64,000 nucleotides of DNA, taken from the NCBI GenBank assembly GCA_016714015.1, contig JADJNZ010000006.1, positions 310,001-374,000 on the forward strand. The letters run 5' to 3'. Each line of letters opens with the position of its first letter. Positions within the stretch are counted from its first letter, which is position 1. Under the pieces are notes generated by a model. That model saw only the letters and a list, made by a program, of their open reading frames with translations. It was not told where the DNA came from and ran no database searches. Shown piece by piece: positions 33,981 through 42,853 of this stretch. This DNA is from Gemmatimonadota bacterium (GTDB lineage Bacteria > Gemmatimonadota > Gemmatimonadetes > Gemmatimonadales > Gemmatimonadaceae). The position numbers and the translations under genes were made by a program.

Positions 33981-35889
33981 GTCCTGCATCCGCGACCGGC
34001 CGCTCCGGCGCGACCGGGACCTCCATCGCGCCGACCGCGGGTTCCCCGTCGACGATCCCCGACTCGATCCACGCGTGATCCCCGCGCACGACCCGCTGCG
34101 CCAGACCGAAGAGCGCCCCGTCATGCCGACCGTGCAGCGCGCGGAAGCTCGCCTCCACCCGGTCGCGTGACTCGCGGCAGAACACGTCAGCGAGTTCCAT
34201 CGCCTCGGCATTGCCCTGTTCGGCCAGCATCCTCGCACGGCTGATGGACGCCGCCATCGCGTAGAGCTCCGCGCCGATGTCCACGGCGCGGAAGAGCACC
34301 ATCTGCCGCTTCTCGAGCGCGGGCCCGAAGCGCACCATCGCGTGGAAGATCGCGCGCCCCAGGCGCCGCGTCGCGCGGTCGAGGTACTCGACGTGGCCCT
34401 CCAGCCGCCCGAACCCCGCGTACGAGCGCATCGACGCGATCCACGTCGCCGGATACCAGGTGAGGTAGAAGGGCGCGGCCTTGAGGAGATGCCGCACGCG
34501 CGTCCCCAACGACGACTTCGGGTCGACGATCGGGAAGGCGATCGAGAAGTGCTGGTCCACCGCCTCGCGCGCGATGAAGAGCCGCATGATCTCGCTCGAG
34601 CCCTCGAAGATCAGGTTGATGCGGCTGTCGCGCATCGCGCGCTCGATCGGCAGCGGCGTCTCGCCGCGCGCGCGCAGCGAGTCGGCGGTCTCGTAACCGC
34701 GCCCGCCGCGGATCTGCAGCGCGTCGTCGACCGAGCGCCAGGCGAGCTCGGTGTTGAACATCTTCGCGATCGCCGCCTCGAGCCGGATGTCGGTGCCGCC
34801 CCGCTCGTAGAGCGCGGTGCTCAGGTACGCGACCGACTCCATCGCGAACGTGCTCGCCGCGAGCCGGGCGATCTTCTGCGCGATCGCGTCGTGCTTGGCG
34901 ATCGGCTGTCCCCACTGCACGCGCTCGGCCGCCCACTGTCGCACCCCGCGCAGCATCCCCTTCGTCGCGCCGGCCACGGAGGCGGGGATCGTGAGGCGCC
35001 CCGTGTTGAGCGTGACGAGCGCGAGCTTGAGCCCCTTCCCCTCGCCCCACAGGATGTTCCGCGACGGCACCCGTACGTTCTCGAACGAGATCCATCCGTT
35101 CTCGATCGCCTTGAGCCCCATGAAACGGCAGCGGTGCTTGATGGTGATCCCGGGCGTCGCCGCATCGACGATGAAGGCGGTGATCTGCTTCTTCCGCAGC
35201 TTGCCGTTGATCATGCGGTCCGGCGTGCGCGCCATCACCACGAACAGGTCGGCGCGCGTCCCGTTCGTGCACCAGAGCTTCTCACCGGTGATCGTCCAGT
35301 GTTCGCCATCCGCCGACGGCACCGCGCTCGTCGTCATGTTCGCCGGATCGGACCCGGCGTGCACCTCGGTGAGGGCGAACGCCGTGATGCCGCCCTTCGC
35401 GATCCGCGGGAAGAACTCCTGCTTCTGCGCCTCGGTACCGAAGAGCTTCAGCGGTTGCGGCACGCCGATCGACTGGCTCGCGGAGAGCAGGGCGCAGAGC
35501 GACCCGCACTTGCTCGTGACGAGTTCCATCGCCTTCACGTAGGCCATCTGCGAGAGGCCGAGCCCGCCGTACTCGACGGGGATCTTCATGCCGAAGGCGC
35601 CCATCTCGCGCAGCTCCTGCACGTACGCCTCGGGGATCTCGCCGGTGCGGTCCACGAGGTCCGCGTCGTAGCGTTCGAGGAACGCCTTGAGCCGGGCGAG
35701 GAACGGCTCGGCCGCGGCCATCGCGGCGGCATCCTCAGGGGGATGCGGGTGGATCAGGTCGAAGCGGAATCGCCCCAGGAAGAGCTCCTTCACGAAGCTC
35801 GGGTGCTCCCACGCGCTCTCGCGCGCGTCCTCCGCGACGTCGCGCGCCTCCTGCACTGAGGCAGGAGCCGTGCTCGGGTGGTCGGCCAT
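33958..35889 (-). CDS. Acyl-CoA dehydrogenase, long form with C-terminal extension
   Basis: The 643-residue flavoenzyme contains a full acyl-CoA dehydrogenase core: the FAD/substrate block TAFALTEVHAGSDPANMTT, the middle domain WTITGEKLWCTNGTRADLFVVMA, and the C-terminal helical domain with GGRGYETADSLRARGETPLPIERAMRD and EGSSEIMRLFIAREAVD. About 180 residues follow the core, the layout seen in very-long-chain enzymes (ACADVL-like) and in some bacterial FadE-related proteins. It catalyses alpha,beta-dehydrogenation of acyl-CoA in beta-oxidation. GAGGAGG lies seven bases before the ATG. Confidence 0.93.
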   Translation of the reverse strand: MADHPSTAPASVQEARDVAEDARESAWEHPSFVKELFLGRFRFDLIHPHPPEDAAAMAAAEPFLARLKAFLERYDADLVDRTGEIPEAYVQELREMGAFGMKIPVEYGGLGLSQMAYVKAMELVTSKCGSLCALLSASQSIGVPQPLKLFGTEAQKQEFFPRIAKGGITAFALTEVHAGSDPANMTTSAVPSADGEHWTITGEKLWCTNGTRADLFVVMARTPDRMINGKLRKKQITAFIVDAATPGITIKHRCRFMGLKAIENGWISFENVRVPSRNILWGEGKGLKLALVTLNTGRLTIPASVAGATKGMLRGVRQWAAERVQWGQPIAKHDAIAQKIARLAASTFAMESVAYLSTALYERGGTDIRLEAAIAKMFNTELAWRSVDDALQIRGGRGYETADSLRARGETPLPIERAMRDSRINLIFEGSSEIMRLFIAREAVDQHFSIAFPIVDPKSSLGTRVRHLLKAAPFYLTWYPATWIASMRSYAGFGRLEGHVEYLDRATRRLGRAIFHAMVRFGPALEKRQMVLFRAVDIGAELYAMAASISRARMLAEQGNAEAMELADVFCRESRDRVEASFRALHGRHDGALFGLAQRVVRGDHAWIESGIVDGEPAVGAMEVPVAPERPVADAGLRQPAHA

Positions 35890-35957
35890 GAGTGGCCTCC
35901 TCGAATTGTAGGTCCAGCGGTGGCGGGTCGCAGGGCTTCCCGCAGCGTCCTCAATAC

Positions 35958-36671
35958 CTAAGCACCGGTCCGGGCGGTCACAACCGAGCGCCGGAAGAGG
36001 AGGCTCCCGCCGATCACGGCGACGAGCGCGAATGCGAACCACTGGATGGCGTACGACTTGTGGTTCCCGGGCACGAGCAGCGGCGGTCCGAGACGGCGCG
36101 GCACCGAATCGACGCGCGCGGCGGAGTCGGACGTCATCACCACGACGGCCGCGGCGACGGGTCGCCCGAGCCGCCGCTGCAGGGCCTCGACGGTGAGGAG
36201 TCGCATCGGCTTCGCGGCGTCCACGGGCGCCGGGGGCCCATCCGCCGGGATCGGCACGGCATAGCCGGCGAGCGAGACGGTGTCCGCCTCGCGCCAGCGC
36301 GACAGGTCCACCTCGGCGGCGTCCGGCGAGTAGACCCACCCGCGGGTGACGACGACGAGCGTGTCGGTACCTTCACGCTCGATCGGGGTGAGGAGATGGA
36401 CGCCCGGCGAGCCGTCGTTCACGCGCCCGGCGTGGACCTGCTCGAGGTCGTACCGGAATCGCCCGGCGAGACGGACCCGTTGTCCGCGCACGAGCGCCGA
36501 GTCGGCCGGGAGCGCGCCGAAGGGGACAGGCATCGCGGCAAGACGCGCCTCGACGCGCGCGTTGTAGGCGGCGCGCTCGCGGTGTCGCGAAACTTGCCAG
36601 AGCCCGAGCCGCACGAAGAGGGCGGCGCAGGCGAGCGGGATCAGCAGGCCGAGCAGGGCTTTGGGACGCAC
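35958..36671 (-). CDS. SURF1 family cytochrome oxidase assembly protein
   Basis: The 237-residue protein has the SURF1/SHY1 plan: one helix at each end (residues about 5-22 and 208-228) around a periplasmic domain. Diagnostic elements are RLGLWQVSRHRERAAYN at the first helix, RGQRVRLAGRFR, VVTRGWVYSPD (the G-W-V/I-P-x block) and HKSYAIQWFAFALVAVIG at the last helix. SURF1 helps insert heme a into aa3-type oxidase, so an aerobic respiratory chain is expected. The start is GTG. No other oxidase gene is in the window. Confidence 0.9.
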   Translation of the reverse strand: MRPKALLGLLIPLACAALFVRLGLWQVSRHRERAAYNARVEARLAAMPVPFGALPADSALVRGQRVRLAGRFRYDLEQVHAGRVNDGSPGVHLLTPIEREGTDTLVVVTRGWVYSPDAAEVDLSRWREADTVSLAGYAVPIPADGPPAPVDAAKPMRLLTVEALQRRLGRPVAAAVVVMTSDSAARVDSVPRRLGPPLLVPGNHKSYAIQWFAFALVAVIGGSLLFRRSVVTARTGA

Positions 36672-36809
36672 GGGGCCGGGCGGGTGTGTGGCGGGTCACG
36701 GACGCGACACGCGTCGGCGACCCAGATTGCACGTATTGTAGCGCCGGAGCATCGTACGGGGCGGCTCGACGCGCGGCGCCGCCCCCCCGTCACCCGTCAG
36801 CCCGTTCCC

Positions 36810-39800
36810 ATGTCCGCTCCCATGCACCGCCGCTCGGCAGCACTGGCCGCGCTCCTCGCCTTCTCGAGTCTCCTGAGTTGCGGCCGAGAGGTGACCGGTC
36901 CCGCCGGCGCGGGTCGCCTCGCCGAAGTGCAGCTGAATCCCGTCTTCAGCACGGTGCGGTTGGGTGGCACCGGCCGCACGATGAGCATCGGCGAGGTCGT
37001 CGACTTCGAGCGGGTCCGCATCGTGCTGGTGCGCAGCAACGGTGACACGGCGGTCGATCGCGTCATCGACTTCCCCCCCGACTCGACGAGCATCCGCCTC
37101 GCCGTGAGCGTCACGCTCGGGCAGGCGGCGACGAGCGAGGGTGAGCCGATGCAGGCCACCCTCAAGTACATCGATGCCAGCGGCGACACCGTCTTCACCG
37201 GCGGCCCCGCGCGGGTCCTCGCGCAGGCGACGAGCCGCCCCGCGCCGCCGCCCGAGATCCCGGTGACCTACACCGGCCGCGGCGCCGACGCCGCGTCGAT
37301 CGAGATCTCGCCCATCGGCTTCACCGGGACGATCGGCCAGCAGGTGACGTTCACCGCGGTCGTGATCGACTCCAGCGACAACACCATGTCGCAGGTCCCC
37401 GTCGCATTCACGTCGACCGACTCAGCGATCGTACGCGTGGACCTCCGCACCGGCGTTGCCACCCTCTCCGGGGCGCGCGGCTCGGCGACGATCATCGCCC
37501 AGACCCTCACCGGACAGGCCGACTCGGCGCCGGTGACCATCACGCCCACCGCGAGCGCGATCCTCCTCCAGAGCGGTGGCGGCCAGTCGGTGCGGCAGGG
37601 CGATGCGTTCGCACTTCCCGTCCGTGTCCGTGTCAACGCGGTGGACGGTCAGCCGGTCGCCGGCGTGCCCGTCGCGTTCGCGGTCACGCGCGGCCAGGGC
37701 TCCGCCGCGCCGGCGGTCGACACGACCGACGCGTCCGGTCTCGCCGAGGCGACCTGGACCGCCGGTGACTCCGCCGGCGTCGGGAACCTGACGGCCACGG
37801 TCGTCGGCACGAGCATCAGCGTGACGACGTCGGGGACGCAGCTCTCCTCGGCGCCGACGGCGCTGACCCTCGAGACGACGCCGACGAACATCACCGCCGG
37901 TGACAGCCTGCCGCCGCTCGTGGTGGTGGTGCGCGATGCGACGGCGGACACCGTCGCGAACTTCAACGGAACGGTGACGCTCGACCTCACGGGTGGCACG
38001 GCGGGCGCACAGCTGATCGGCACCATCGTGCGGTCGGCGGTGAACGGTGTCGCGACCTTCCCCTTCCTCACGGTGGATCGGGCCGGGACCGCGTATCGGG
38101 TCCGCGCGACGGTCGCGAGCGTGCCGCCGGTGCTGAGCGCGGCGTTCAACGTTGCCGCAGCACCGCCGCGCTTCGTCACCGTGGTCGGGGGCGCGGGCCA
38201 GACGGCGCCGGCCTCCACCGCGCTCCCGGACTCGGTGCGGGTGCGCGTGACGAACGTCTTCGGCGAACCGATGGCGGGCATCTCCGTCGCCTGGGCGGTC
38301 GTGACCGGCGGCGGCAGCGTCGTGCCAGCGAACACCACGACCAACGCGGCGGGCGATGCCGCGACGCAGTGGACGATCGGGGCCGCGGGGGCACAGCAGG
38401 TCTCGGCCACGGTGAACGCCCTCACGCCGGCGCTCATCAACGCGTCGGTCTTCGTCGGGCAGGGTGAGCCCGCGCTCTTCGCGGGGGTGGAGGGGGTGTC
38501 GACGACGCTGCTCGGCAGGCGCAGCGTCCCCGTCTTCATCGTGCCGGCCGCGGGTGCGCCGGTCGTCGCATCGCTCACCATGCTCGACACCAGCATCGCG
38601 GCGTGGGACTCGACGTCCGTCACGTTCGCGGCGGGCGCGACCCTGCGGACACCGGTACTGACCGGCCGAGGGGTCGGTAGCACGCAGGCGATCATCACCT
38701 CGAGCGCCGGCAGCGACACCGTCAACGTGACGGTCGCGGCCGCCGAGGTGCGGATATCGGGGAACAACGTCGGCGGCTACGTCGCGGGCGACACGCTGCG
38801 CAAGACGATCCATCTCGGAGCGCCGGCCCCGGTCGGCGGAATCACCGCGATCGTCGTCTCGTCGGATCCCTCGGTGCTGCTCGTGGCCCCGTCGTCGGGT
38901 CGCGGCGCGCCGTCGGAACGCTGTGACAACTACTACTGCTCCGACGACCTCATGCCCGGCGCCGGTGCCACCGGGTCGATCCTGCTCGCGCCGCCGGCCG
39001 ACACCGCGTTCGTGACGATCCCCGAAGGCGAGACGGCCGCGAACGTCACCGTCATCCCGGTGGGGCTAGGGACCGCGACGGTCAGCGTGTCGGCGCCGAA
39101 CTTCGCGCCGTCGAACATCGAGCTCACCATCGAGGCACCGGACGTGACGCTGACCGGCAACCTCCTCTTCGGCCTGCCGCTCGCACCGGGCTTCCAGTCG
39201 TATCTCGACAGCTATCTCTCGCGCCCGATGACTCGAGAGCTCGCCTTCCGCTACGTCAGTCGCGACACCCTTGTGGCGCGCGTCGACACCTTGCGCGCCC
39301 TTGCGCCGCACAACACGTACCTCGGCCTCACGCCCGTTCGGGGCGTCGGGGTCGGGACCACCTGGATCGTCGTCGACGTCGCGGGCCTCGCGCAAGACTC
39401 CGTCCCGGTCACCGTGGTGCCGGGTGTCGCGTGGACCAGCGCCCGATCGATCTTCCTCAACGGGGGCGAGCACTACACCGCATCGGTGACCAACGCGGCC
39501 GACACGCTGGGTGGCTATCAGGCGTATCTCGAGCGGGTGACCCCGCTCGACCTCGTCGCCACGAGCAGCGACACTTCCGTGCTGCAGATCGAGCTCACGC
39601 GCCCCATCGCCGAGCGCGAGACCTACGGCGAAGTGCAGCTGCGCGGCCGCGCGGCCGGCACGGCCTGGCTGCGCGTCAGCGCGCCGGGGCTGGCGATGGA
39701 CTCCATCCCCGTGACCGTATCGACGCCGGTGCTCTCGGTCTATGATGCGAACTGGCGCGTCGGAGCAGGCCAGGTCCATGAGACGGCGAATCTGACGTTC

Positions 39801-42125
39801 TCGGGGAGCGGAGCCGACGACGGTCTCACCCGACGCCAGATCGAGGTGACGTCCAGCGACACGTCGATCGTCACCGTCCTCGACCCGGTCCTCGACGCGC
39901 TGTCCGGCTACTACTTCCCGTCGCCGCGCCTCGTCGGTCGCGCCCCGGGTGTCGTCACGCTCACCTTCGCGGGCGCGGCGTTCGACACCGTCAGCCAGGT
40001 CTTCACCGTCGTGCCCCCGCGCCTCCAGTTCGGCGGCGGCGTCGCGAGCGGGGGCACCTTCGATGCGGACAGCGCGGTCTTCGGCACGCTCGTCTACGAG
40101 ACCGACGACGTCGGCACGATCCGTCCCGTGGCCGACACGGTGCGGATGATCCTCCGTTCGACCGACCCGAGCGTTCTGGAGGTCGTCGATTCGACGGTCG
40201 CGTTCAACCCCGGGGCGACGTTCAACTTCGCCGGACAGCTGCGGCTGATCGGCCCCGGCACCGCACGCGTCGTGATCGAGGCGCCCGGACACCTCCCGGA
40301 CACCTCCGGCCTCTTCACGCTCCGTCCGTTTCGGCTCGTGGCGAGCGTCGGATCGATCACGGTCGGTCGCGGACTCCAGTCGGCGTTCGGCTACTTCCGT
40401 CGTTCGTTGCCCGGTACTCCGCTGCCGGTGACGATCAGCGCGCAAGGACCTGCCGGCGTCACCGTGGGCGCGGTGAACGACACCTTCCCGGCGAACATCC
40501 TCTTCCGCTCCGTGATCGTCTCGGCCGGCGCGACCCTCGGGACCGACACCGTCACCGTCGCCGCCGCCGGCCATGCATCGACGACGGTCCTGGTCGTGGT
40601 GCAGCCTTCGCGCGCCCGACCGGCGGTCGTCTCGAGCGGGCTCGTCGGGGACGAGGCCGAGGTCGGGGCACTGCTCGACCGCATCGGCGGGTTCAACTCG
40701 ATGGCCCCGTCCGACACGGCGACCCTGCTGCTCGCCGCCGCTGACACGTCGCTCGTGGCGGTGCTCGCCGACACCATCCGGCTCGCACCCGACGGCAACG
40801 GCAGCGCGTTCCAGCGCGCGCTGATCCGGTTCCGTCGCCCGGGTCGGGGCTGGCTGCGGATCACCGACCCGTCGGGCCTCTTCGCGAGCGACTCCATCGC
40901 GATCGACGCATACCCGCGCAGCCTGAGCACCGGCCAGACGACGGTCGATCTCGGGATGCGCCAGCGTACCCAGGCGGGAGAACTCTATGTGTATCGGCCG
41001 TTCAACGACCCCGACTCGCTCTGGGTGCGCTTCTCGAGCTCCGCGCCGGGCGTCGCGCAGACGGTCGAGGATTCGGTGGTCATCGAGCCCGGGTCCAACT
41101 ATGCGTACTTCCGGGTCACGTCGGGTGACAGCGTCGGCGGCACGCAGATCATCGCCTCGGCGATCGGCTATCTGGACCTGCTCATCGATGTCGGCGTCTC
41201 GCGCGGCGCGATCTCCAGCTACGTGAGCGATGTCACCGACGGACGGTCACGCACCGCGACCGCATACGTCACGAGTGCGCGCGACTACACCTCGCGCGAG
41301 ACGCTCGAACCGGTCCCGCTCATCGTCCGGAGCCGCGACACGACGATGTTCACCATCGGCGCCGATTCCAGCGTCACGCTCCAGATCGGGGAGAGCGGCG
41401 TGTACGACGTGCTCGGGCCGATCACCGGGGCGCGCGTGGGATCCGGCACGATCTCCATCGAGGACGCGCGGACCACCGATTTCCGGCAGTACCTGCCCGG
41501 CTACGTCGATGTGCAGGTGCGGCCGGCGCGACTCCTGCTCAACCTGCACTCGCTCGCCGCGTCGACGAACCTGACCAGCACCGAGGTGTACGTCGACGTT
41601 GGATTCGGTGATCTCGTTCCGCGATACATCCAGGTCCGCTCGGTCGGAGGACGCTTCCGTCTGGAGGATGACAGCCTCGAGGTGCCCGCGTTCAGCTCGT
41701 CGCGGGACATCAGCATCACGGGGCTCACCCCCGGGATCGACACGCTCGTCGTCTCGGCGCCGGGCTTCGCCCCCGACACCGCGCTCGTCACCATCACCGA
41801 CGGCATCCTCCGTCTCTCGTCGCTGCCGGTCACGATGGCGAACGGCGATTCGACGCTCGTCTCGATGGACCTGACCACGATCCGTGGCTACGGCGGCACC
41901 GTCGCGGACGCGCCGATCACGATCAGCTTCACGACGAGCGCGAACATGCAGATATCGCCGGAGCTGGGAGCGGGGCCGATCTCGACACTCGAACTCCCGA
42001 TCGGGACCGGGCTGATCCGGTTCTGGGTGCGGGCGACCGGCTCGGGCATCGGGGACCTCACGGTGAGCGCACCGGGGTTCACGGCCGCGCGCGCGCGATT
42101 CATCATCAACACGTCGGGGAACTGA
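36810..42125 (+). CDS. Giant Ig-like-repeat lipoprotein (1771 aa), paralogue of the 4085-aa protein
   Basis: The ATG at 36810 (or 36822) opens a lipoprotein signal with lipobox LLSC followed by GREVTGP. Residues about 30-135 form an N-terminal module (IVLVRSNGDTAVDRVIDFP, LKYIDASGDTVFTGGP) that is repeated in the giant protein at 42854. Then come a BIG2-like domain (EISPIGFTGTIGQQVTFTAVV), BIG1/invasin-like domains (SGGGQSVRQGDAFALPVRVR; GGAGQTAPASTALPDSVRVR), and about nine modules of roughly 110 residues ending in patterns such as VSAPGFAPDT. A lone cysteine pair (ERCDNYYCSD) could make a disulfide. The protein is probably a surface-exposed, lipid-anchored adhesin or stalk. No catalytic domain or C-terminal sorting signal is seen. 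Confidence 0.88.
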   Translation: MSAPMHRRSAALAALLAFSSLLSCGREVTGPAGAGRLAEVQLNPVFSTVRLGGTGRTMSIGEVVDFERVRIVLVRSNGDTAVDRVIDFPPDSTSIRLAVSVTLGQAATSEGEPMQATLKYIDASGDTVFTGGPARVLAQATSRPAPPPEIPVTYTGRGADAASIEISPIGFTGTIGQQVTFTAVVIDSSDNTMSQVPVAFTSTDSAIVRVDLRTGVATLSGARGSATIIAQTLTGQADSAPVTITPTASAILLQSGGGQSVRQGDAFALPVRVRVNAVDGQPVAGVPVAFAVTRGQGSAAPAVDTTDASGLAEATWTAGDSAGVGNLTATVVGTSISVTTSGTQLSSAPTALTLETTPTNITAGDSLPPLVVVVRDATADTVANFNGTVTLDLTGGTAGAQLIGTIVRSAVNGVATFPFLTVDRAGTAYRVRATVASVPPVLSAAFNVAAAPPRFVTVVGGAGQTAPASTALPDSVRVRVTNVFGEPMAGISVAWAVVTGGGSVVPANTTTNAAGDAATQWTIGAAGAQQVSATVNALTPALINASVFVGQGEPALFAGVEGVSTTLLGRRSVPVFIVPAAGAPVVASLTMLDTSIAAWDSTSVTFAAGATLRTPVLTGRGVGSTQAIITSSAGSDTVNVTVAAAEVRISGNNVGGYVAGDTLRKTIHLGAPAPVGGITAIVVSSDPSVLLVAPSSGRGAPSERCDNYYCSDDLMPGAGATGSILLAPPADTAFVTIPEGETAANVTVIPVGLGTATVSVSAPNFAPSNIELTIEAPDVTLTGNLLFGLPLAPGFQSYLDSYLSRPMTRELAFRYVSRDTLVARVDTLRALAPHNTYLGLTPVRGVGVGTTWIVVDVAGLAQDSVPVTVVPGVAWTSARSIFLNGGEHYTASVTNAADTLGGYQAYLERVTPLDLVATSSDTSVLQIELTRPIAERETYGEVQLRGRAAGTAWLRVSAPGLAMDSIPVTVSTPVLSVYDANWRVGAGQVHETANLTFSGSGADDGLTRRQIEVTSSDTSIVTVLDPVLDALSGYYFPSPRLVGRAPGVVTLTFAGAAFDTVSQVFTVVPPRLQFGGGVASGGTFDADSAVFGTLVYETDDVGTIRPVADTVRMILRSTDPSVLEVVDSTVAFNPGATFNFAGQLRLIGPGTARVVIEAPGHLPDTSGLFTLRPFRLVASVGSITVGRGLQSAFGYFRRSLPGTPLPVTISAQGPAGVTVGAVNDTFPANILFRSVIVSAGATLGTDTVTVAAAGHASTTVLVVVQPSRARPAVVSSGLVGDEAEVGALLDRIGGFNSMAPSDTATLLLAAADTSLVAVLADTIRLAPDGNGSAFQRALIRFRRPGRGWLRITDPSGLFASDSIAIDAYPRSLSTGQTTVDLGMRQRTQAGELYVYRPFNDPDSLWVRFSSSAPGVAQTVEDSVVIEPGSNYAYFRVTSGDSVGGTQIIASAIGYLDLLIDVGVSRGAISSYVSDVTDGRSRTATAYVTSARDYTSRETLEPVPLIVRSRDTTMFTIGADSSVTLQIGESGVYDVLGPITGARVGSGTISIEDARTTDFRQYLPGYVDVQVRPARLLLNLHSLAASTNLTSTEVYVDVGFGDLVPRYIQVRSVGGRFRLEDDSLEVPAFSSSRDISITGLTPGIDTLVVSAPGFAPDTALVTITDGILRLSSLPVTMANGDSTLVSMDLTTIRGYGGTVADAPITISFTTSANMQISPELGAGPISTLELPIGTGLIRFWVRATGSGIGDLTVSAPGFTAARARFIINTSGN

Positions 42126-42128
42126 CGC

Positions 42129-42668
42129 ATGCTCCACTGCAACGCGATGTTCCGGATCGGCTCGACCGCCGTGCTGCTCGCGCTCGGCGTCCCACTCCGT
42201 GCGCAGACCGCGGGCGCAGCCCAAGGCGCACCGAATCCCGCGAACTCCCGGGCGGAGACGGGCGTGAACGTCAGCGCGCGCGCGCCGGATCGCGTCACGG
42301 GCACGGGACCGGGCGGCGCCACGCTGCGCTGTCGCGACGGCTCCTACCTCGTCGGGCCGACTGACGATGGCGCCTGCGCCGCGAAGGGCGGGCTCCTCGT
42401 CCGGTTCCCGTTGCGCCGTGTCCCCGAGCGCACCGTGCGTCCGGCGGCCGCTGCGGTGCCCGAACCGCCGACGCGCGCGCAGGACGCGGTTCCGCCGGAT
42501 GCCGTCATGGAGAATCGGGCCCGGGTGGTGATCCCCGCCGAGCCACCGCCGGCCAACGCGACGTTCCAGTGCCGCGACGGCACCTACGTCGTCGCCGACA
42601 CGAGTCGGGCGCGGTGTGGCGCGCGCGGCGGCGTGCGGCTCGCCTTCCCGGCGAAGCCGCGGGGCTGA
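42129..42668 (+). CDS. Secreted protein with two DUF3761-like Cys modules
   Basis: The 179-residue product starts three bases after the first giant gene's stop, with GGGGA as a possible ribosome site, so the two are co-translated. A hydrophobic signal (AVLLALGVPLRAQ) is followed by two copies of one motif: CRDGSYLVGPTDDGACAAKGG (about residues 68-88) and CRDGTYVVADTSRARCGARGG (about 147-167), joined by a Pro/Ala-rich linker. The motif matches DUF3761-like short secreted domains, each probably held by one disulfide. A periplasmic partner of the surface proteins is a guess from position. Confidence 0.75.
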   Translation: MLHCNAMFRIGSTAVLLALGVPLRAQTAGAAQGAPNPANSRAETGVNVSARAPDRVTGTGPGGATLRCRDGSYLVGPTDDGACAAKGGLLVRFPLRRVPERTVRPAAAAVPEPPTRAQDAVPPDAVMENRARVVIPAEPPPANATFQCRDGTYVVADTSRARCGARGGVRLAFPAKPRG

Positions 42669-42742
42669 GCGCGGGACTGACCCCGCGGCGGACCGAGTAC
42701 GCGCGGAGAACGAGCCCCCACCGTGGGGGGATGGCGATCTGT

Positions 42743-42778
42743 CGCGCCGCCCGGTGACCTCGGTCACCGGGCGGCGCG
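42743..42778 (+). terminator. 17-bp perfect hairpin before the second giant gene
   Basis: A 17-bp perfect inverted repeat (42743-42759 with 42762-42778) with only a two-base centre lies 74 bases after the DUF3761-like stop and is followed by TTGCGTCGTTCCTT. It is the strongest palindrome in the window and most likely ends the preceding unit. Confidence 0.65.
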
Positions 42779-42790
42779 TTGCGTCGTTCC

Positions 42791-42819
42791 TTACCGGCAC
42801 AAATCTCGCGGAATACATT
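42791..42819 (+). promoter_or_regulatory. Weak candidate promoter of the 4085-aa lipoprotein gene
   Basis: TTACCG (42791-42796) and TACATT (42814-42819) are 17 bases apart and precede the GTG at 42854. Both are imperfect, but the short AT-rich patch is distinct from its surroundings. Confidence 0.3.
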
Positions 42820-42853
42820 AGAGCGCTTGCTCCCACCCCAGCCCGAAACGGCC

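Noticed and set aside
36715..36731. Possible sigma-54 promoter before the 1771-aa lipoprotein (GG...TTGCA)
   Set aside because: GG and GC are 11 bases apart, not 10, and the -24 box does not match; this spacing normally abolishes sigma-54 binding.
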